A stretch of 64,000 nt of DNA from an uncultured Collinsella sp. (lineage in GTDB: Bacteria > Actinomycetota > Coriobacteriia > Coriobacteriales > Coriobacteriaceae), in the NCBI GenBank assembly GCA_949287065.1, contig CASEEV010000049.1, positions 1-64,000 of the forward strand, read 5' to 3'. Below the pieces are notes generated by a model, which was not told the origin of the DNA, searched no databases, and saw only the letters and a list, made by a program, of their open reading frames with translations. A program made the translations under genes and the position numbers. Positions 35,304 to 43,951 of the stretch are shown here, piece after piece (position 1 is the first letter of the stretch; every line of letters starts with the position of its first letter).

Positions 35304-36209
35304 CTACTCGTCCTCGAGCGAACGGCTGCTCACTGCGAAGATGCCCTTGGGACGGAACTGCAGAAGCAGGATGACCGCGAGGAAGATGAGCGCTTGGCCA
35401 AGCGATGCGTCGGTTAGGAACTCGAAGATGGACTGGCCGATGCCTATGAACCCGGCGCCGAACACCGAGCCGAAGACAAACCCCGCTCCGCCTACGACCA
35501 CGGTCATGAAGGCCTGAGTGATGTAGTTCTGGCCGAGACCCGACCCTACGAGGCCGATCCACGTGAGCGTGCAGCCAGCCAAGCCGGCGAGCCCCGAACC
35601 CAGCGCAAAGGTAATGGCGTCCACGCGGCGCGTATTGACGCCGAGGGCCGCCGCCATGGGGCGGTTCTGCATAACGGCACGGACCGTGCGACCGAAGCGC
35701 GTGCGGAACATGAAGAGGTACACGCCGAGCAGGCACGCGAGCGCGATCACGAGGATCCAGATGCGCGTGTACGGCAGCGCGATCCCGCCGATCTCAAAAC
35801 TGCCGGCCAAGTAGCTCGGCACCTCGACGCCCACATTGGCAGAGCCGAAGAGGTTGCGCGCCAGCTGCTGGAGCACAAGCGACAGTCCCCACGTGACGAG
35901 CAGGCTGTCGGCGACGCGGCCGTAGAGCCGGCTCACGATGAGCTTCTCGACCACTGCGCCCAAGGCCGCCGCAACAACGAACGACATCACGATTGCCACC
36001 GGCACGTAGAGCCCAAAGGCATCGCCAAAGCCCGAGAAGGCGCCCTGCACGACATAGGCGGTGTAAGCACCCACCATAATGAACTCACCATGTGCCATGT
36101 TGATGACATGCATGAGGCTGAAGGTAACCGCCAAGCCGATCGCTGCGAGAAACAGAATCGAGCTCAGGCTGATGCCATTGAAAGCCTGCATGACAAGCGT
36201 TTCTACCAT
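35304..36209 (-). CDS. urtB: Urea ABC transporter permease UrtB
   Basis: LivH-like permease, 301 residues starting MVETLVMQAFNGISLSSILF. Family motifs are INMAHGEFIMVGAYTAYVVQ and RTRFGRTVRAVMQNRPMAAALGV. About eight hydrophobic segments span the protein. TAAGGAGG lies upstream of the ATG; the gene follows urtA after 10 bases. Confidence 0.93.
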   Translation of the reverse strand: MVETLVMQAFNGISLSSILFLAAIGLAVTFSLMHVINMAHGEFIMVGAYTAYVVQGAFSGFGDAFGLYVPVAIVMSFVVAAALGAVVEKLIVSRLYGRVADSLLVTWGLSLVLQQLARNLFGSANVGVEVPSYLAGSFEIGGIALPYTRIWILVIALACLLGVYLFMFRTRFGRTVRAVMQNRPMAAALGVNTRRVDAITFALGSGLAGLAGCTLTWIGLVGSGLGQNYITQAFMTVVVGGAGFVFGSVFGAGFIGIGQSIFEFLTDASLGQALIFLAVILLLQFRPKGIFAVSSRSLEDE

Positions 36210-36219
36210 GTGCGCCTCC

Positions 36220-37536
36220 TTAGGAAAGGTCCTTGGCCCAGGCATAGCCCGTAAGGTACGGGTCGGGCTTGAGCGGTTCGTCCGACGCCCAGACCTCGTC
36301 GATGAGGCCGTCGGCGTTGACGCGGCCGATACGGACGGTCTTGTACATATGCTGGTTGTCGCCGTCGATGGTCATAAGGCCCTCGGGCGCCTGAAACGTC
36401 ACGCCCCCGGCAGCAGCGCGCACGTCGTCGACCTCGAAGCTTCCGGCCTTCTCGCAGGCCGCCGCCCACAGATGCACGGCGCAGTAACCGGCCTCGATGG
36501 GGTCGTCGGTAACACGTCCGGAGCCGTAGCGCTCCTTGTAGGCGGCCACGAAGCGGTCGTTCTCGGGCGTAGAGGTGGTCTCGTAGTAGTTCCACGAGGT
36601 CATATGCCCTTCGAGATAGCTTGCGCCAATGCCCGCCACCTCTTCCTCGGCAACCGACACCGAGCAGGTCATGAGATCGTCTGCGGTAATGCCGGAGTCA
36701 CGCAGCTGCTTGAAGAACGAGACATTGGAGTCGCCGTTCAGCGTGTTGAAAACGTAGTCGGGCTGGGCGGCGCGAATCTTGTTGATAACCGTGGCGTAAT
36801 CGGTATGCCCCATGGGCGTGTACTCCTCGCCCACGATCTCATATCCCTTCGCGGCAGCCTGCGCTTTGATAACCGTGTTAGCGGTGCGCGGGAACACGTA
36901 ATCCGACCCCAGCAAAAAGATCCGTTTGCCGTATTGCTCTGCAAGATAGTCAACCGCCGGCACGATCTGTTGGTTGGGTGCCGCACCCACGTAGAAGATG
37001 TTCTTGGACGACTCCATGCCCTCGTACTGCACCGGATACCACAGAAGTCCGTTGCAACGCTCGAAAACCGGCAGCACGGCTTTGCGCGAGGCGCTGGTCC
37101 AGCATCCGAATACCGCAGCGACGTGATCGCTCATGAGGAGCTTCTCGGCCTTCTCGGCGAACGTAGCGTTGTCGGAGGCACCGTCCTCCACAACCGGCAC
37201 GATCTGACGTCCCAAAACGCCGCCCGCCGCGTTGATCTCCTCGATAGCCAAAAGCTCGGCGTCGCGCACCGATGTCTCGCTCATAGCCATCGTGCCCGAG
37301 AGCGAATGCATAACGCCAACCTTCACCTCGCCCGCCCCGATGTCAGGCACGGCTCGGGCGGCACCGTCAGCGTCCGCTCCGACGCCGGACAGCGCGTCGG
37401 CAAGCGCGCTGCCCGCACATCCCGAAAGCCCCATCGCCGCAGCGCCCAAAAGACCCGCCGCGCTCGCCTTCAGCAGAGTCCGACGGCTGGGCATGCAGCC
37501 TTGGCACTTGGCATCGTTGCCCACCTGTGCTCTCAT
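36220..37536 (-). CDS. urtA: Urea ABC transporter substrate-binding lipoprotein UrtA
   Basis: Extracytoplasmic urea receptor, 438 residues. The N-terminus has a twin-arginine motif ([10 protein letters not shown], about 17-26), a hydrophobic stretch and a lipobox LSGC with Cys40, so the protein is probably exported by Tat and lipid-anchored. The mature part matches UrtA/AmiC-type type-I periplasmic binding proteins: [53 protein letters not shown]. It is the first gene of the urea transport-urease block, with a long upstream region. Confidence 0.93.
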   Translation of the reverse strand: MRAQVGNDAKCQGCMPSRRTLLKASAAGLLGAAAMGLSGCAGSALADALSGVGADADGAARAVPDIGAGEVKVGVMHSLSGTMAMSETSVRDAELLAIEEINAAGGVLGRQIVPVVEDGASDNATFAEKAEKLLMSDHVAAVFGCWTSASRKAVLPVFERCNGLLWYPVQYEGMESSKNIFYVGAAPNQQIVPAVDYLAEQYGKRIFLLGSDYVFPRTANTVIKAQAAAKGYEIVGEEYTPMGHTDYATVINKIRAAQPDYVFNTLNGDSNVSFFKQLRDSGITADDLMTCSVSVAEEEVAGIGASYLEGHMTSWNYYETTSTPENDRFVAAYKERYGSGRVTDDPIEAGYCAVHLWAAACEKAGSFEVDDVRAAAGGVTFQAPEGLMTIDGDNQHMYKTVRIGRVNADGLIDEVWASDEPLKPDPYLTGYAWAKDLS

Positions 37537-37995
37537 TGGCTTCCCCCTTCACTTTTTGGCGGCCAATGAACCGTCCGCATCACTTCGGAACTACGGGCGG
37601 CATGAATGTAAGGTTAGGAAGGCAATATTTCTGTTGTGCTGCAAGCGGGTGAGTTTGCGTAAGCGCAACCAAGGCGAAACGTCGACTCGCGCACGCGAAA
37701 CCAAGACACAGCGCAACTGCAACTAACGCGCAACCTGCCTTTAACACAACGGGTGTATGGAAGGAATCTTCTACGGCGTATAATCGGTATACGGCTTGAA
37801 CTTCATCATGAGCGGCATGGCTGGCTCCGCAAACGGCAACCAATGACAGGGCCGTTCGGAAAACAGGGCGCCCCGACCGCCTGGCCCTCAGGCGCTTGAC
37901 CCGGCGCCCGCGGCGTGCCGATTGTATGGCATCGGCGCACCTCAGACGAATTTGGATACAATACCGCTTGTGACTAACTGCTCAGGAGGAACAAC
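37537..37995. other. Divergent control region between urtA and the FmdB-like gene
   Basis: 459 bp without a convincing gene. It is less GC-rich than its surroundings and contains repeated GCGCAAC and GCGAAAC boxes, a short palindrome GTATA-ATCGG-TATAC (37778-37792), and TACAAT (37957-37962) 34 bases before the FmdB-like ATG. A small minus-strand frame with one hydrophobic stretch exists at 37580-37843 but has no supported start. Confidence 0.6.
37663..37734 (-). promoter_or_regulatory. Repeated GCG(C/A)AAC boxes upstream of urtA
   Basis: GCGCAACCAAG (37663-37673) and GCGAAACCAAG (37695-37705) differ at one base and are 32 bp apart, three helical turns; further GCGCAAC copies start at 37711 and 37728. 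They lie about 125-200 bp before urtA and could be operator sites for a nitrogen regulator; which one cannot be said. Confidence 0.35.
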
Positions 37996-38253
37996 ATGGC
38001 ACGTTACGACTACAAATGCACGTCCTGCGGGACGGTCTTCGAGGTCCAGCACGGCATGACCGAGCGCCCCGAGGTTCACTGCCCGTCCTGCGGCGCCGAC
38101 GCCGAGAAGGTCTTCACGCCCGCCGGCATCGAGTTCAAGGGTTCGGGTTTCTACAACACCGACCAGCGCGGCGGCTCCAGCTCCACCGCCGGAACCTCGG
38201 GCTCCAGCAGCTCCGAGGGCGGCTGCGCCAACTGCCCGCACAAGGACAACTAG
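37996..38253 (+). CDS. FmdB-family zinc-ribbon protein
   Basis: 85 residues starting MARYDYKCTSCGTVFEVQHG. Two CxxC pairs (CTSC and CPSC, residues 8-36) form the FmdB/CxxC_CxxC_SSSS-type zinc ribbon. A serine-rich linker follows, ending GGCANCPHKDN with another CxxC. The family name comes from a putative regulator in formamide/amide utilisation, but its function is generally unproven. CAGGAGG precedes the ATG. It stands alone and is divergent from urtA. Confidence 0.85.
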   Translation: MARYDYKCTSCGTVFEVQHGMTERPEVHCPSCGADAEKVFTPAGIEFKGSGFYNTDQRGGSSSTAGTSGSSSSEGGCANCPHKDN

Positions 38254-38300
38254 TTCGCGCTTCCCCTTTCGCCCGGTAACCGGAAGAGTTCCGAAGCCTC

Positions 38301-38414
38301 TGCAAACCGACGTCGGGTTGCACCTGAAAAACGACTTCGGTTTGCAGAAGAACCAGGGGTTTTGCCAAACCCGACATCGGTTTTCAGTCCCAACCCGAAC
38401 TCGGTTTGCAGAAG
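38301..38414. repeat. Palindromic intergenic repeats, two tandem modules
   Basis: Two similar modules of about 50 bp (38301-38350 and 38363-38414) each contain two near-palindromic units of the form AAACCGAC-n-TCGGTTTGCAG. The TCGG cores start at 38313, 38337, 38377 and 38401, so the two units in each pair are 24 bp apart. The outer arms can form hairpins. It lies between the FmdB-like stop and the leuB terminator. Confidence 0.7.
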
Positions 38415-38453
38415 ATCGATCAGAAGGCGCGGTAGGCGGGCATAGAGACGAAA

Positions 38454-38486
38454 GCAGGCCCTCCCGGCAATGCCGGGAGGGCCTGC
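38454..38486 (-). terminator. Terminator of the leu operon
   Basis: A perfect 15-bp stem (GCAGGCCCTCCCGGC with its complement) and a 3-base loop, followed on the minus strand by TTTCG, 45 bases after the leuB stop. The T-run is short, but the stem is very stable. Confidence 0.75.
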
Positions 38487-38530
38487 TGCGTTGCGACAAC
38501 GTCCTGATCAGGGCCTGCGTCGAGAAGCGC

Positions 38531-39604
38531 CTAGCCGTTCTTGATCTCGGCGCAGATGGCGCGGCCCATGTCGGAGCAGGTCATGTACTCGTCGCCGGGC
38601 TTGGCGATGTCGGCGGTGCGGAAGCCAGCGTCGAGCACGCGGCCCACGGCGTCCTCGATGGCCTTGGCCTCGGCTGGCAGGTTGAAGCTGTAGCGCAGCA
38701 TCATGGCAGCCGAGAGGATCGTGGCGATGGGGTTTGCGAGGTTCTTGCCCGCGATGTCGGGCGCGGAGCCGTGGATGGGCTCGTACATGCCGCGGCTCGA
38801 GAGCGAGAGGCTTGCGCTCGGCAGCATGCCGATGGAGCCGGTGATGCAGCTGGCCTCGTCGGAGAGGATGTCGCCGAAGAGGTTGCCCGTGAGAATGACG
38901 TCGAACTGGCTCGGGTTGAGCACGAGCTGCATGGCGGCGTTGTCGACGTAGAGGTAGTCGAGCTCAACGTCCGGATAGCCCTCGGCCACGCGCGCCACGG
39001 TCTCGCGCCACAGGCGGCTCGTCTCGAGCACGTTGGCCTTGTCGACGCTCGTCACGTGGTTGTTGCGCTGGCGGGCCATCTCGAAGGCGCGGCGCGCGAT
39101 GCGCTCGATCTCGGCAACGGAGTAGGTCATGTCGTCGTGCGCGCGGCCGTCGGCGTCGCGCTTCTTCTCGCCGAAGTACACGTCGCCCGTGAGCTCGCGC
39201 ACCACGACGAGGTCGAGGCCGTTGCCCAAGCGCTCGGGCTTGAGCGGGCAGGCGTCGGCGAGCGGCGCCCAGAGCTGCGCCGGACGGATGTTGGCAAAGA
39301 GACCGAGCTCCTTGCGGATGCCGAGGAGCGCCTTCTCGGGCCGGTTGGCGGCAGGCTGGCTGTCCCACTTGGGACCGCCCACCGCGCCGAGCAGCACGCT
39401 GTCGGAACCCTGGCAGATGTCGACCGTGCGCTCGGGCAGGCACTCCCCCACCGCGTCGATGGCGGCGCCGCCGATCAGCGCCTCGGTGAACGTAAACGTG
39501 TGGCCGAACTTCTCGCCCACCGCCTCGAGCGCGCGCATGGCCTCGGAGACGATCTCGGGACCGATGCCGTCGCCCTTCAGAACTGCGATGCTGTACTCCA
39601 TCAT
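38531..39604 (-). CDS. leuB: 3-isopropylmalate dehydrogenase
   Basis: NAD-dependent oxidative decarboxylation in leucine synthesis. About 357 residues: GDGIGPEIVSEAMRALEAV, the LGAVGGPKWD block, RELTGDVYFGEKK, the catalytic region NVLETSRLWRE and DILSDEAS, and the NAD site HGSAPDIAGKNLANPIA. Two adjacent ATGs (MMEYS) could each be the start; GGGGCG precedes them. It is the last gene of leuACDB, 58 bases after leuD. Confidence 0.96.
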   Translation of the reverse strand: MMEYSIAVLKGDGIGPEIVSEAMRALEAVGEKFGHTFTFTEALIGGAAIDAVGECLPERTVDICQGSDSVLLGAVGGPKWDSQPAANRPEKALLGIRKELGLFANIRPAQLWAPLADACPLKPERLGNGLDLVVVRELTGDVYFGEKKRDADGRAHDDMTYSVAEIERIARRAFEMARQRNNHVTSVDKANVLETSRLWRETVARVAEGYPDVELDYLYVDNAAMQLVLNPSQFDVILTGNLFGDILSDEASCITGSIGMLPSASLSLSSRGMYEPIHGSAPDIAGKNLANPIATILSAAMMLRYSFNLPAEAKAIEDAVGRVLDAGFRTADIAKPGDEYMTCSDMGRAICAEIKNG

Positions 39605-39662
39605 CGCCCCTTTCGTGTACGAATAGCTAAACCGCGGGCATGCCCGCTTTAGAGAGCCGCAG

Positions 39663-40154
39663 CTAGACGCCTCGGGCCTTCAGGCTGTTGAGCAAGCCGC
39701 CGTGCTCGATGATGCCGTTGATGAACTCGGGGAACGCGAGCGCCTGGTACTCCTCGCCGCGCGTGATGTCACGGATGAGGCCCGTGGCGAAGTCGATCTC
39801 GACCTCGTCGCCGTCCTGGATCTTCTCGGCGGCCTCGGCGCACTCGAGGATGGGCAGGCCGATGTTGATGGCGTTGCGGTAGAAGATGCGGGCGAAGCTC
39901 GCGGCAATGACGCAGGACACGCCGTTCTGCTTGATGACGAGCGGCGCGTGCTCGCGCGAGGAACCGCAGCCGAAGTTGCGGTTGGCCACGACGATGTCGC
40001 CGGGCTTCACGCGCTCGACGAACGTGGCGTCGATGTCCTCCATGGCGTGCGTGGCGAGCTCGTCGGGATCGGCGATGTTGAGGTAACGGGCCGGGATGAT
40101 GACGTCGGTGTCGACGTTGTCACCGTATTTGAAGACGGTGCCGTGTGCGTTCAT
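39663..40154 (-). CDS. leuD: 3-isopropylmalate dehydratase small subunit
   Basis: Swivel domain of the isopropylmalate isomerase, 163 residues starting [20 protein letters not shown]. The [18 protein letters not shown] loop contacts substrate. It pairs with LeuC, whose gene ends 12 bases upstream. Length is typical of the archaeal/clostridial-type LeuD (about 165), shorter than the enterobacterial form (about 200). Confidence 0.95.
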   Translation of the reverse strand: MNAHGTVFKYGDNVDTDVIIPARYLNIADPDELATHAMEDIDATFVERVKPGDIVVANRNFGCGSSREHAPLVIKQNGVSCVIAASFARIFYRNAINIGLPILECAEAAEKIQDGDEVEIDFATGLIRDITRGEEYQALAFPEFINGIIEHGGLLNSLKARGV

Positions 40155-40166
40155 GTTGATCCTTCC

Positions 40167-41426
40167 TTAGAGCGTGGCCGGGTCGGTGATGTGGCCGGTA
40201 ACGGCGCTCGCGGCGGCCACGGCCGGGCTCGAGAGGTACACCTCGGAGTCCACATGGCCCATACGGCCCACGAAGTTGCGGTTGGTGGTCGAGATGGCGC
40301 GCTCGCCGGCAGCGAGGATGCCCATGTAGCCGCCCAGGCACGGGCCGCAGGTGGGGGTGGAGATAACGGCGCCGGCCTCGATAAAGGCCTCGGCCAGGCC
40401 CTCGCGGATGCACTGCAGGTACACGTCCTGCGTGGCGGGGATCACGATGGCGCGCACCCACGGCGCCACATGGCGGCCGCGCAGGATGTCGGCGGCGACG
40501 CGCATGTCCTCGATGCGGCCGTTGGTGCAGCTGCCGATAACCGCCTGCTGGATCTCGACGTCGGCGAGCTCCTCGACCGGCTTGGCGTTCTCGGGCAGAT
40601 GCGGCACCGAGACCGTGGGGCGCAGCGTCGAGAGGTCGATGGTGACCGTGCGCTCGTACTCGGCGTCGGCATCGGCCTCGAAGACCTTCCAGGCGCGCGG
40701 CACGCGGCCCTCCATGTAGGCCACGGTCTTCTCGTCAACGGGGAAGATGCCGTTCTTGGCACCGGCCTCGATGGCCATGTTGGCAATGGAGAAGCGGTCG
40801 TCCATGCTGAGCTCGGCCACGCCGGGGCCGCAGAACTCGAGGCTCTCGTACAGGGCGCCGTCGACGCCGATCTCGCCGATGAGGTGCAAGATGACGTCCT
40901 TGCCCGAGATCCAGGGCGCCTTGGTGCCCGTGAGCTCGACCTTGATGGCCGAGGGGACGCGGAACCAGGCCTTGCCCGTGGCGATGCCGGCAGCGCAGTC
41001 GGTGGAGCCCACGCCCGTGGAGAACGCGCCAAGCGCGCCGTAGGTGCAGGTGTGGGAGTCGGCGCCGATGATGCAGTCGCCTGCGGCAACGATGCCCTGC
41101 TCGGGGAGCAGCGCGTGCTCGATGCCCATGCGGCCCACGTCGAAGAAGTTCACGATGCCGTGCTCGCGCGCAAAGTCGCGGCACTCAACGCACTGCTCGG
41201 CGCTCTTGATGTCTTTGTTGGGTACGAAGTGGTCCATGACCAGGGCCACCTTGTTCTTGTCGAAGACCTTGTTGAGATCGGCCTTCTTGAGCTCGCGGAT
41301 TGCCACCGGACCAGTGATGTCGTTGGCGAGCACGAGGTCGATGTCGGCCTCGATGAGCTGGCCGGGCACCACCTCGTCGACCCCGGCGTGCGCCGCCAGG
41401 ATCTTCTGCGTCATGGTCATTCCCAT
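40167..41426 (-). CDS. leuC: 3-isopropylmalate dehydratase large subunit
   Basis: Aconitase-family subunit with a 4Fe-4S cluster, 419 residues. Cluster cysteines are seen in VIGSCTNGR and [24 protein letters not shown] and [10 protein letters not shown] are further family blocks. The start [10 protein letters not shown] is used because GGGGCAAACTCTT precedes it; an ATG two codons later is an alternative. The length fits the archaeal/clostridial subfamily. Confidence 0.95.
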   Translation of the reverse strand: MGMTMTQKILAAHAGVDEVVPGQLIEADIDLVLANDITGPVAIRELKKADLNKVFDKNKVALVMDHFVPNKDIKSAEQCVECRDFAREHGIVNFFDVGRMGIEHALLPEQGIVAAGDCIIGADSHTCTYGALGAFSTGVGSTDCAAGIATGKAWFRVPSAIKVELTGTKAPWISGKDVILHLIGEIGVDGALYESLEFCGPGVAELSMDDRFSIANMAIEAGAKNGIFPVDEKTVAYMEGRVPRAWKVFEADADAEYERTVTIDLSTLRPTVSVPHLPENAKPVEELADVEIQQAVIGSCTNGRIEDMRVAADILRGRHVAPWVRAIVIPATQDVYLQCIREGLAEAFIEAGAVISTPTCGPCLGGYMGILAAGERAISTTNRNFVGRMGHVDSEVYLSSPAVAAASAVTGHITDPATL

Positions 41427-41560
41427 AAGAGTTTGCCCCTTCTGTGCGTCGGCGAGAGCGCGCGTGCGCGCGTGTCTTGCCATTGTCTCAGATCAAGGCG
41501 AGAAGCGCGCGCCAAAGCGGCGCCGCTCGCCTGCTTGAACCCAACGTGCGGGCCCGCCGC

Positions 41561-43252
41561 CTACGCGAGCATGCGATTGATGGCCGACAAGTAGCCCTTG
41601 ATGGACGCGGCGATGATGTCGGGGTCGACGCCGCAGCCCCACGCGCTCTTGCCGCCCTCGGCCTCCACCTGCACGTACGCCGCGGCGCGGCTGTCGGCGC
41701 CGCTCTCGAGCGCGTGCTCGTGGTAGGCGGTGAGGTGATTCTCGATGCCGAGGCTGCTCACGGCCTCGGCCACGGCGTCGAGGCGGCCGTTGCCCGTGCC
41801 GATGACCTCGCGGCTGACGCCGTCCTTCTCGACGGTGATGAAGACCTTCACGCCGCCGCCCTCGGGACGGATGAAGTGGAAGTCCTTGAGCGCGATGGCG
41901 CCGGCGCGGTTGACGAACTCGCGCTGGAAGATGTCGTGCACCTCCTCGGGAGCGAGCTCCTTGTGCGCGTGGTCGGAGACGTTCTTGACGGCGTAGCCGA
42001 ACTCCTCGCGCATGGCCTTGGGCAGCACGTAGCCGTAGGCCTTCTCGAGCACGTATCCCACGCCGCCCTTGCCGGACTGGCTGTTGATGCGGATGACGTC
42101 GGTCTCGTAGTGACGGCCCACGTCCTCGGGGTCGATCGGCAGGTACGGCAGCGTCCAGCGGTCGGGGTTGTGCTCGTCGCGGTAAGCGAAGCCCTTGGCG
42201 ATGGCGTCCTGATGGCTGCCCGAGAAGGCGGCGAACACGAGCTGGCCGGCGTAGGGCTGGCGCGGGCTCACGTCCATGCGGGTCAGGCGCTCGTACATCT
42301 CGACGAGCTCGGGCATGCGGCTGAAGTCGAGCTTGGGGTTCACGCCGTGGCTGAACATGTTCATGGCCAGCGTGATGATGTCGACGTTGCCCGTGCGCTC
42401 GCCGTTGCCGAAGAGCGTGCCCTCGATGCGGTCGGCGCCCGCAAGGATGCCGAGCTCGGCGTCGGCCACGCCGGTGCCGCGGTCGTTGTGCGGATGCAGC
42501 GAGAGCACGACGTTCTCGCGGTACTTCATGTTCTTGCTCATGTACTCGACCTGGCTGGCAAAGACATGCGGCAGGCTCATCTCGACCGTGGCGGGCAGGT
42601 TGATGACGGCCGTGCGCTCGGGCGTGGGCTGCCACACGTCGAGCACGGCGTTCACGACCTCGAGCGCGTACTCGGGCTCGGTGCCCGTGAAGCTCTCGGG
42701 GCTGTACTCGAAGCGGTAGTTGGGATGCCCGCCGTCGGCGTCGGTGAGCTCCTTCAGGAGCTTGGCGCCCTCGACGGCGATCTGCTTGATAGCGTCCTTG
42801 TCCTTCTTGAAGACCTGCTCGCGCTGCGCCAGGCTCGTGGAGTTGTACACATGCACGATGACCGGGGTCTTGCAGCCCTCGAGCGCCTCGAAGGTGCGGC
42901 GGATAATGTGCTCGCGCGCCTGCGTGAGCACCTGGATGGTCACGTCGTCGGGGATCATGTTGCGCTCGATCAGGGCGCGGCACAGCTCGAACTCGGTCTC
43001 GGAGGCTGCCGGGAAGCCGATCTCGATCTCCTTGAAGCCGATCTCGACGAGCTTCTGGAAGAACTCGAGCTTCTCGTCCAGGCTCATGGGAACGATGAGC
43101 GCCTGGTTGCCGTCGCGCAGGTCGACGGAGCACCATGCGGGCGCCTCGTCGATGTAGTCCTTCTTGACCCAGTCGATCGAGGGCTCGGGCGGCATGAAGT
43201 AGCCGCGCGCGTACTTGCGGTAGGTTTCGGTGGTGCTGGGATGCTGGGACAT
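41561..43252 (-). CDS. leuA: 2-isopropylmalate synthase
   Basis: Condenses acetyl-CoA with 2-oxoisovalerate, the committed and leucine-inhibited step. 563 residues of the longer LeuA form: catalytic domain with SVDLRDGNQALIVPMS, LHPHNDRGTG (metal-binding HxH) and GNGERTGNVDIITLAMNM, then a C-terminal regulatory domain from about 430 (NRAGAIALKDFHF, GTGNGRLDAVAEA). GAAAGGAACG precedes the ATG. It opens the leuACDB operon, which is preceded by a leader peptide and attenuator-like hairpins. Confidence 0.96.
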   Translation of the reverse strand: MSQHPSTTETYRKYARGYFMPPEPSIDWVKKDYIDEAPAWCSVDLRDGNQALIVPMSLDEKLEFFQKLVEIGFKEIEIGFPAASETEFELCRALIERNMIPDDVTIQVLTQAREHIIRRTFEALEGCKTPVIVHVYNSTSLAQREQVFKKDKDAIKQIAVEGAKLLKELTDADGGHPNYRFEYSPESFTGTEPEYALEVVNAVLDVWQPTPERTAVINLPATVEMSLPHVFASQVEYMSKNMKYRENVVLSLHPHNDRGTGVADAELGILAGADRIEGTLFGNGERTGNVDIITLAMNMFSHGVNPKLDFSRMPELVEMYERLTRMDVSPRQPYAGQLVFAAFSGSHQDAIAKGFAYRDEHNPDRWTLPYLPIDPEDVGRHYETDVIRINSQSGKGGVGYVLEKAYGYVLPKAMREEFGYAVKNVSDHAHKELAPEEVHDIFQREFVNRAGAIALKDFHFIRPEGGGVKVFITVEKDGVSREVIGTGNGRLDAVAEAVSSLGIENHLTAYHEHALESGADSRAAAYVQVEAEGGKSAWGCGVDPDIIAASIKGYLSAINRMLA

Positions 43253-43293
43253 GCTCGTTCCTTTCTCGGAAAACCGCGAGGGCTTAGATACCA

Positions 43294-43410
43294 CGAGAAA
43301 CGCTGCGCGCACAGCAGGGCTCGCGCCCCGCGGCCGTGCGACCGCAGCGTACAGGGCGGCGCGAACGGTGCGGTGCGGCCGAGGCGCGCGAAAGACAGCG
43401 GGGCTTTCGC
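43294..43410 (-). promoter_or_regulatory. Attenuator-like hairpins between the leu leader peptide and leuA
   Basis: Reading on the minus strand, a GCGAAAG/CTTTCGC hairpin (43388-43394 with 43404-43410) follows the leader peptide stop. It is followed by a larger stem-loop closed by CGCTGCG/CGCAGCG (43301-43307 with 43343-43349) and then TTTCTCG. Together with the leader peptide this fits transcription attenuation by leucine; the exact competing pairings have not been computed. Confidence 0.5.
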
Positions 43411-43441
43411 ATCCTCAAGGCGCACGTCACAGCGAACGCGC

Positions 43442-43522
43442 CTAGCGTAGGTTAAGTTGTAGGCAGAGGGAGAAGCGCGCGAAGGAGGCGCCGGCGCTCA
43501 GTGCGATGCTGCCGTTCGTCAT
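43442..43522 (-). CDS. leuL: leu operon leader peptide
   Basis: A 26-codon frame, MTNGSIALSAGASFARFSLC and then LQLNLR, with an AGGAGG ribosome site 7 bases before its ATG. Four of the last nine sense codons are leucine (CTC, CTA, CTT, CTA); the CTA and CTT codons are unusual next to the CTC/CTG preference of neighbouring genes. It ends 189 bases before leuA. Ribosome stalling at these codons when leucyl-tRNA is scarce would favour read-through into leuACDB. Leucine leader peptides before leuA are known in other actinobacteria. Confidence 0.8.
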   Translation of the reverse strand: MTNGSIALSAGASFARFSLCLQLNLR

Positions 43523-43951
43523 GGCGCGTCCTCCTTCGGATCGTGCGGGCACGCGCCCGCTCTTCACGTGCTCCTCAGTGTAGCGCAGGTACCTGCCGGA
43601 CGATCGAGCGCGTCCGCGAGCGGCAACATTCCCGAAACAAACGGCGCCAAGAAGCGTTCGGAGGCAGGAGCGCGAACAGCCTACGCAGAAAGCAAGCGTA
43701 CGCAATTTGTGACTTTACTCTGCCGGTTAAACGTTTTGCTCGCCCAGCTAATCTCGCATTTTGCGTAGGCTCGCATGTTGCGCAACGACATGGAGAAGAA
43801 CGCGGATAACCGGCGGGGCCTCCCGGGGCTTTGTTGCCTGCTCAAGCACATCCTGATTCACGACGAAAGCGCCGGAAACGGCGCTTTCTGTTCATGCGGA
43901 ACCTCGCATTCAACAAAGCCCCGGGAGGCTCGAGACGTCACCCTATCACTC
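43523..43951. other. Region between the leu leader and the LtaS-like gene
   Basis: No gene seen in these 429 bp. It contains a possible leu -10 (minus-strand TACACT, 43577-43582), a 17-bp direct duplication around 43755-43788 (CTCGCATTTTGCGTAGG then CTCGCATGTTGCGCAAC), and the structured 3' region of the LtaS-like gene described separately. Confidence 0.6.
43818..43929 (-). terminator. Nested hairpin structure after the LtaS-like gene
   Basis: A perfect 19-bp inverted repeat (GCCTCCCGGGGCTTTGTTG at 43818-43836, its complement at 43911-43929) encloses a second perfect hairpin (AAAGCGCC with GGCGCTTT, 43866-43873 and 43880-43887, six-base loop). It starts 22 bases after the gene's stop. It probably terminates or stabilises that transcript. 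Confidence 0.6.

Noticed and set aside
37580-37843. Small membrane protein upstream of urtA
   Set aside because: One hydrophobic stretch is present, but there is no ribosome site at any likely start, and the frame runs over the repeat boxes of the control region.
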